64,000 bases of DNA from NCBI RefSeq assembly GCF_009870125.1, contig NC_046679.1:3038001-3102000 (forward strand). The letters are read 5' to 3'. Shown piece after piece: positions 59,325 through 64,000 of the stretch (the stretch's first letter is position 1; every line of letters begins with the position of its first letter). The position numbers and the translations under genes were made by a program. The DNA comes from Drosophila pseudoobscura. Its lineage: Eukaryota > Arthropoda > Insecta > Diptera > Drosophilidae. The notes under the pieces are model-generated. The model had not been told where the DNA came from, did not search any database, and worked only from the letters and a program-made list of their open reading frames with translations.

Positions 59325-60566
59325 TTATCTCTCAGAATCTGTTATGCTGCCACTGAGCATAAAGGGGTGCTGGGAAATCTCAGCAGAAGTGAGTCGCAAG
59401 ATTGGATCCTTGACCAGCAGCGCATCGATCAGACTCTTGGCATCCTCGCTGATACAGTCCTTCAGTTCCAAAGGAAACTGGTACTCACTAACCACAGTAT
59501 CGTTGCAGATATCACGAATATCCGTGTATCCCGTGCCGAAGGGGTGCCGAATGAATAACATACAAAAGAGAGTGACACCAAAGGACCAGGTATCCACCCG
59601 GTAGTCGTATTTACAGCCAAGAATCATCTCGGGAGCTATGTACCTTGCAGTTCCGACAAAGCCCTTCATCGCTCCGTCCTCGAAATAGGTAGCGGCTCCA
59701 AAATCTGCGATCTTAGCAACTAAAACACCGTCAGCGAAACTTAAGAGCAGGTTATCGGGTTTTATGTCGCGATGGATGATTCCATTGGCGTGTATGTAGG
59801 TCAGGCCACAGGCGACGTCTCTCATGACCCTGTGGACTGTGGGCTCGGGAATCCTGCCTTGGCGAGCCCTCATATCTTGCACGCTGCAGGCCATGCACTC
59901 GATCACAAAAAAGGTGTACGAGTACCCCGGCCTGTGAACGGTGAAAATCAGATCAACGACGTTCGGATGGGTCTGCAGCTTGCGCATGATCTCCACTTCT
60001 TTGTACTTGGCATCACGATTGAGCATGTACTTCTCGTTCACCACCTTGACAATGCATCTCCGGACTTCCTTCGTCTTGGGCTTAGCCAAGCAGATAGCGG
60101 TCGTTTGGCTATTCACCAACCTGAAGCTTTCATCAATGTAGATCGCAACGGAGTCGGGGAGGACCTTTGGCATCGTTTCATTAGAGGCCTTCCGACTGTT
60201 AATCCAGCGTGGAATAGCTGTCCGCAGCCGTCCAAAATGTCTACTCACAGAGTAGTCCATTTCGATGAACCTCTCGTACCGGCAGCAGCAGACGACGATG
60301 TCCCCATCCAAAAAGGAATCAAGAAAGGTAATCGGAGTGCCATTGGTGCGACATAAGCGTTCGATGCCCGATCGGAGCACGACATGTGAGTGCAGGACGC
60401 TGGTTACGTCCTCCAAGAGTATGCCAAAATCTTTGTATTTGCATGGGGACACAGAGAGCATGACGCCTCGGAAGAATGGATCCCCATTTCGGAGAAAACA
60501 GACACGGACCGCCTTCATGGTGCTACCCAATCGATTGACCACTGCCAGTACCTTCGTAGAGTCCAT
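59325..60566 (-). CDS. CG10177: Doublecortin-domain protein kinase, intronless
   Basis: A single exon of 413 residues. The start at 60566 (M-DSTKV) is preferred; the frame extends 29 codons further upstream but with Thr/Asn repeat sequence. Residues about 16-105 form one doublecortin (DCX) domain (VCFLRNGD, FLDGDIVVCC). About 140-400 is a Ser/Thr kinase of the DCLK/CaMK type: IVKVV (catalytic Lys), HRDIKPDN (catalytic loop), DFG, a GTARYIAPE activation segment end and DTWSFGV. The expected glycine-rich loop before the Lys is not recognisable, with ICLAKPKTKEV in its place. DCLK kinases usually have two DCX domains and many introns, so this looks like an old retrocopy. It resembles CG10177 of D. 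melanogaster, from memory. Microtubule binding is inferred only. Confidence 0.85.
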   Translation of the reverse strand: MDSTKVLAVVNRLGSTMKAVRVCFLRNGDPFFRGVMLSVSPCKYKDFGILLEDVTSVLHSHVVLRSGIERLCRTNGTPITFLDSFLDGDIVVCCCRYERFIEMDYSVSRHFGRLRTAIPRWINSRKASNETMPKVLPDSVAIYIDESFRLVNSQTTAICLAKPKTKEVRRCIVKVVNEKYMLNRDAKYKEVEIMRKLQTHPNVVDLIFTVHRPGYSYTFFVIECMACSVQDMRARQGRIPEPTVHRVMRDVACGLTYIHANGIIHRDIKPDNLLLSFADGVLVAKIADFGAATYFEDGAMKGFVGTARYIAPEMILGCKYDYRVDTWSFGVTLFCMLFIRHPFGTGYTDIRDICNDTVVSEYQFPLELKDCISEDAKSLIDALLVKDPILRLTSAEISQHPFMLSGSITDSER

Positions 60567-61296
60567 CTTGTAAAATTTTAAATAAAAACTAATTTCATTT
60601 GTTTGTTTGTTTGTTTGTGTGTTTGGTGTGTAATGAACTGACTTTTGTAACACTTCCGAAATGTCACCAACCCGTGATCCAAATGCTAGCCTGCTCGGTT
60701 TCCATGCGGTAGTGCTTTTTTCAATTCTCTTCCGTCATGCCCATCATGTCCATGCCCATGCCCGTGTCTAGGGGAGGTGGCTTGTGTGCGGGGTCACAAT
60801 GATAACCGTGTGGCAGCAACAGCATAATTTATGACACACTAAATTGTGAATGGCAGCAGCCGTTGTAGCAGCCGCAGCCGCAGCCACTGATGAAGAGCGC
60901 CAAAGCCGCTGCTATAATTGAATAATCAGCTTTGTTGCCCAGCAGGCGAGTGCGCGACCCCCCTGAGATATATTCGTATGTGGCATACAGATACATACAA
61001 ACTGAGATACTCGTGTCGTTCCCCACCACCAACCCGTTCGGGGGGCGACGCAACTCGCGCCAAGTGCAAATTTGTAGTCAATCAAACAGCCACTTTATGA
61101 TCCCCTCGTCCAGGCTGTGGGTGTTAATTTATTGGCAAATCGGTGGAAAGGTCTCCGGCTGTGTGGCTATTTCTGTAAAAGTCAGCAATTTGCTTTGATT
61201 GACTTTCCTAATTAGCTTATTTCTGAGAGATTTCTATATTTTCTGCGAAAATATTTTTAAATCTAAGATTTTCACCACAAAGTTACTCAACACTAA

Positions 61297-61318
61297 TAGC
61301 CACCGTTAGATGGCGGGA
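61297..61318 (+). promoter_or_regulatory. CTCF-like insulator motif
   Basis: CCACCGTTAGATGGCGGG contains the AGATGGCG core preferred by fly CTCF. A weaker related word (CACCGCTAGATGACG) follows at 61358-61372. It lies between the kinase and the esterase gene. A match by eye only. Confidence 0.4.
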
Positions 61319-61620
61319 TCAGCCCAAAAGTATGCAGCAAAAAGTAGAATGCTTCTTCACCGCTAGATGACGTGACAGCAAGGCGGGAAAAGCGCTTTCT
61401 CAGCCGTTTTTCAAATCCCTCTAAAGCAAAACAATTGAATTTAATAATAAAATAATATTTATTTCTTTTTACAAAAACATCGTAAAAGGGTTCTCTGGTT
61501 GGCATTTTTCGACATAAGATGGACTCTGACTATTTACACCTGCTTATTGCCGATACACGTACTATATATGGTATATGGTGTTGTAAGGAAAAATATCTTG
61601 ACATTTGGTTATCAGAACAG

Positions 61621-61668
61621 TGTGTATGTGTATGGGTGTGGGTGTGGGTGTGGGTGTGTGTGTGTGGG
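61621..61668. repeat. (GTGGGT)n / (GT)n microsatellite
   Basis: GTGGGT hexamers followed by GT dinucleotides, in the probable esterase 3' UTR or just beyond. Confidence 0.85.
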
Positions 61669-61851
61669 CGTTGGGGTGGCTAAATGCTGCAACACTTACA
61701 AGCTAAAATGCTAAGTAATATAGCTAAGAATATAGCTAGAAATTCCTACAGACTACGAAAATTGTACAATGAAGTTTGCTTTTAAATATTCTGGTTTTCG
61801 TGCGCTCTTTCTCCTTCACAAAATGGCAATACGAAATATGTGTTCATGTAT

Positions 61852-61921
61852 ATGTGTTGTGTGTGGGTGAGTGAGTGTGTGGTGCATGTGTATGTGTGTG
61901 GGTGTGTGGGTGTGCGTGTGC
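61852..61921. repeat. GT-rich microsatellite at esterase stop codon
   Basis: Interrupted (GT)n immediately downstream of the esterase stop codon, so on the transcript it is a CA-rich start of the 3' UTR. Confidence 0.85.
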
Positions 61922-61924
61922 ACT

Positions 61925-63847
61925 TTACATGGCAGCACCATTGTAATGCTGATACATCTCGTCCCAGAACCTCTGTCGTTCCGGCTCTGGATTCGTCTTC
62001 ATGGCAAGAGTTCCCGAGATGTCCAGGTAGTTGAGGCTATTCATCACATTCGATGGATCGATGGGCGCCCACTTTGTGGTCAAATACGGATCCTCAACAT
62101 CGGGCGTGGGTGTGCTGAAGCCATACAAAATTGAAATTCAAGAAAACTTCGAGGAGCTTCTCTCTAAGACTCACCCGTATTTGGCGAAATTCGTCCACAT
62201 GCGCACCATGCGATTCTTAACCTGCACCTCCAGCGACTTGGGGTCCAGGCTCAGGTTGAAGAAGCCAAATTTGAAGAGATATCCCAGCTCATCGCCGTGA
62301 CAGACCCCCGGTCGGGGAATGCCCAGCATCCGCTTGTACAGCCCCAGGGCACCATCGAAGGAGAAGCGGTACATGTAGACAGGAGCGCTTCCATACTTGG
62401 CATGATTACGGGCAGTCCGGCGAATGCCTTGCAGGAACATGAGATCAGTGAGGAGCTGCCATAGAAGATCGTGCATTATAATGATATGAAGTTCATTCAG
62501 TGGTAAGTGCACCCACCGCTATCATCTCGTCGACGGATTCAATGCCCACATGCTTGTTCCCCAGGTAGAAGGAGCGTATCTCGCGGGTGACCCTGTCATG
62601 GACATGGGTGGAATTCAAGTCCTGAGGCACCAGGCGTCCAAAGTCGTTCTCAATTATGCCCAGCAACTGGGGATTCTTTCGAAGTCCTAAGTTGAAGAGT
62701 TGAAGATGGTTTAGTCTAAAGTTACCTTTAGGGAATGCCCCACACTTACTTCTTATAAAGAGCATTGCTTCATGGGTGTTATAGCCTGTCATGTAGGCCA
62801 CATCGCTGTTGAAGTTCTGCGTGTGGTACATGTCACTTGGATGCTGGGTGATGAAGGGCTGCTCATAGAACTGCTCCTCTTCGGAGTCCTGGTTCCAATA
62901 GCCCTCGACATTTGGAACGAAGGGCAGTCCGATATTGTTGCGCTGATCCTCTGCCGTGATGGTGGTCGGCGCTGCCTCCACCAGCTTCATCGCGGGCACG
63001 CGCCGCAAGAAGTCCAGGATCTCCTCTGTTCTGTTGGCACCCACGTAGCCTAGATTGGCTGCCAGGCGGGAGGCTCTCTTGCTGGAATTGGCGGACATGG
63101 ACCAGGGATTCAGGGCGGAGCCACTCTGCGAGATGGCGCGGTGGAAGAGTCCCTTGGCCATGGGCGACAGCAGGAGCAGCTGCACCGAGGAAGCCCCAGC
63201 AGACTCCCCGAAGACTGTTACCTGGGCGGGGTCACCACCAAAGGCGGCTATGTTGTCGCGCACCCACTTGAGGGCCAGCACCTGATCCTTGAGTCCCTGA
63301 TTGCCGGGCGCATCGGGTCCGGCGGTGAGGAAGCCCAGTGGTCCCAGTCTGTAGTTGAGCGTGACGAGTACAATGTCCTCCGCCACCAGATAGTCGGGTC
63401 CGTAGAGGAAGGCATTGCCCGAGCCGAAGGAGAAGCCGCCACCATGCAGCCAGACCATCACTGGCCGCCTATTCTGCTCGCTGGACTCCTCATCCTCCTT
63501 GGGCATGCGGGTGGTGAATACGTTGACGAACAGACAGTCCTCGTCTCCCTTGAAGGTGTCCAGGATCATGTTCTTGTGCGGACAGCTCTGGCCCTCCCTC
63601 GAGGCATCGCGGATGCCAGACCAAGGCTTCTCTGGCTCTGCCGAGCGGAATCTATGGGAGTGTAAGTATATGGTATATATATCATATATATGGGTCTGGG
63701 ATTAACGCACCTTCTGGCTCCGATCGGTGCTGCTCCGTAGCGCATTCCCTTGAAACTGTAGTAGCCTCCTCGCTCTCCGGAGCGGTACTTCTGGTAGCGT
63801 CCCCGAACCTTGCCCAGCGTTGTGGTGGCCACAATCTCACGCTCCTT
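61925..63847 (-). CDS. Carboxylesterase (type B, alpha/beta hydrolase), 5' incomplete
   Basis: Five exons are visible on the minus strand: 63847-63711, 63651-62750, 62686-62517, 62455-62175 and 62114-61925. Phases agree throughout and introns are 59, 63, 61 and 60 nt. They give 559 residues; the first exon, with the start and probable signal peptide, is beyond the right edge. The fold is clear: KVRGRYQ and YYSFKGMRYGAAPIG near the start, EDCLFVNVF, the oxyanion HGGGFSFGSG, the nucleophile elbow GESAGAS, the acid in GYNTHEAM and the His in GVCHGDELGY. All three catalytic residues are present, so it should be an active ester hydrolase. The substrate is unknown. It resembles CG10175 of D. melanogaster in memory and position. 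Acceptor of the first visible exon is AAGCAG, so the start could be 63847 or 63850. Confidence 0.88.
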
Positions 63848-64000
63848 CTGCTTGCAGGGGAAGGCGGAATAAAGGTTAATATCTTAAGTTTCGATTCATT
63901 TTTAATTGTTTATTAATACGGTTTCAACTATCAAATGTTTGGAATGCAGCGTTGCGCAACGAATTTGCATTAGAACCGGCACTGGGGAAGTGTGCCATGG
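63848..64000. other. Esterase upstream intron, right edge
   Basis: The polypyrimidine TTCCCCTGCAAGCAG acceptor region of the esterase, then AT-rich sequence. A minus-strand ATG at 63998 opens 24 codons to a stop without a good donor, so it is not called as the first exon. Confidence 0.5.

Larger units (their letters stand above)
60567..61924. other. Spacer between kinase and esterase
   Basis: No gene is supported. The kinase promoter should be at its left end, where a (GTTT)n tract sits at 60598-60625. The right end is the 3' UTR of the esterase with GT-rich microsatellites and a possible AATAAA (minus) at 61458-61463. A 70-codon minus-strand frame at 61293-61505 is unconvincing. Confidence 0.55.

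Overview
This window is insect nuclear DNA, almost certainly Drosophila. The evidence is short 60-80 nt introns with GT-AG ends, long AT/GC-mosaic noncoding stretches full of CAG/CTG tracts and degenerate hexanucleotide repeats, and protein genes that match fly families. The gene set on the right (an inward-rectifier K+ channel very close to Irk2, an intronless doublecortin-domain kinase resembling CG10177, and a carboxylesterase resembling CG10175), plus two Ir94-like receptors on the left, points to the region homologous to D. melanogaster 3R 94-95. The abundance of (GAGGCT)n/(GAGTCN)n repeats suggests an obscura-group species. Species and cytology are inference from memory.

Layout. From 1 to 13.5 kb there is no confident protein gene, but there are candidate exons at 6.69-6.98 kb and a GC-rich promoter/leader-like stretch at 7.7-8.6 kb. 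A secreted trypsin-fold protease is on the minus strand at 13.55-14.47 kb. Two single-exon divergent ionotropic receptors lie in tandem on the plus strand at 19.4-21.0 and 23.6-25.3 kb. Each is followed by a copy of the same ~500 bp flank. From 25.8 to 44.9 kb the DNA is noncoding in appearance, except for a possible small two-exon gene at 39.1-39.4 kb. A small RING-finger gene is at 45.1-45.5 kb (minus). From 46 to 54 kb is again noncoding. Then come three minus-strand genes: Irk2 (54.0-57.7 kb, multi-exon with alternative C-termini), the doublecortin-kinase (59.3-60.6 kb) and the esterase (61.9 kb to beyond the right edge).

The genes do not form one pathway. The receptors are probably chemosensory, the protease is probably digestive or extracellular, Irk2 sets membrane potential and potassium transport, and the esterase hydrolyses a carboxyl ester. 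The long empty stretches could be introns or regulatory DNA of a gene whose coding exons are not recognisable here.

The most unusual signal is a ~27 bp noncoding word containing AAAGACTTRRGCAACGAAC. It occurs five times in alternating orientation across 50 kb. Others are the strongly conserved flanks of two receptor genes whose coding regions have diverged widely, and the alternative-exon architecture of Irk2.
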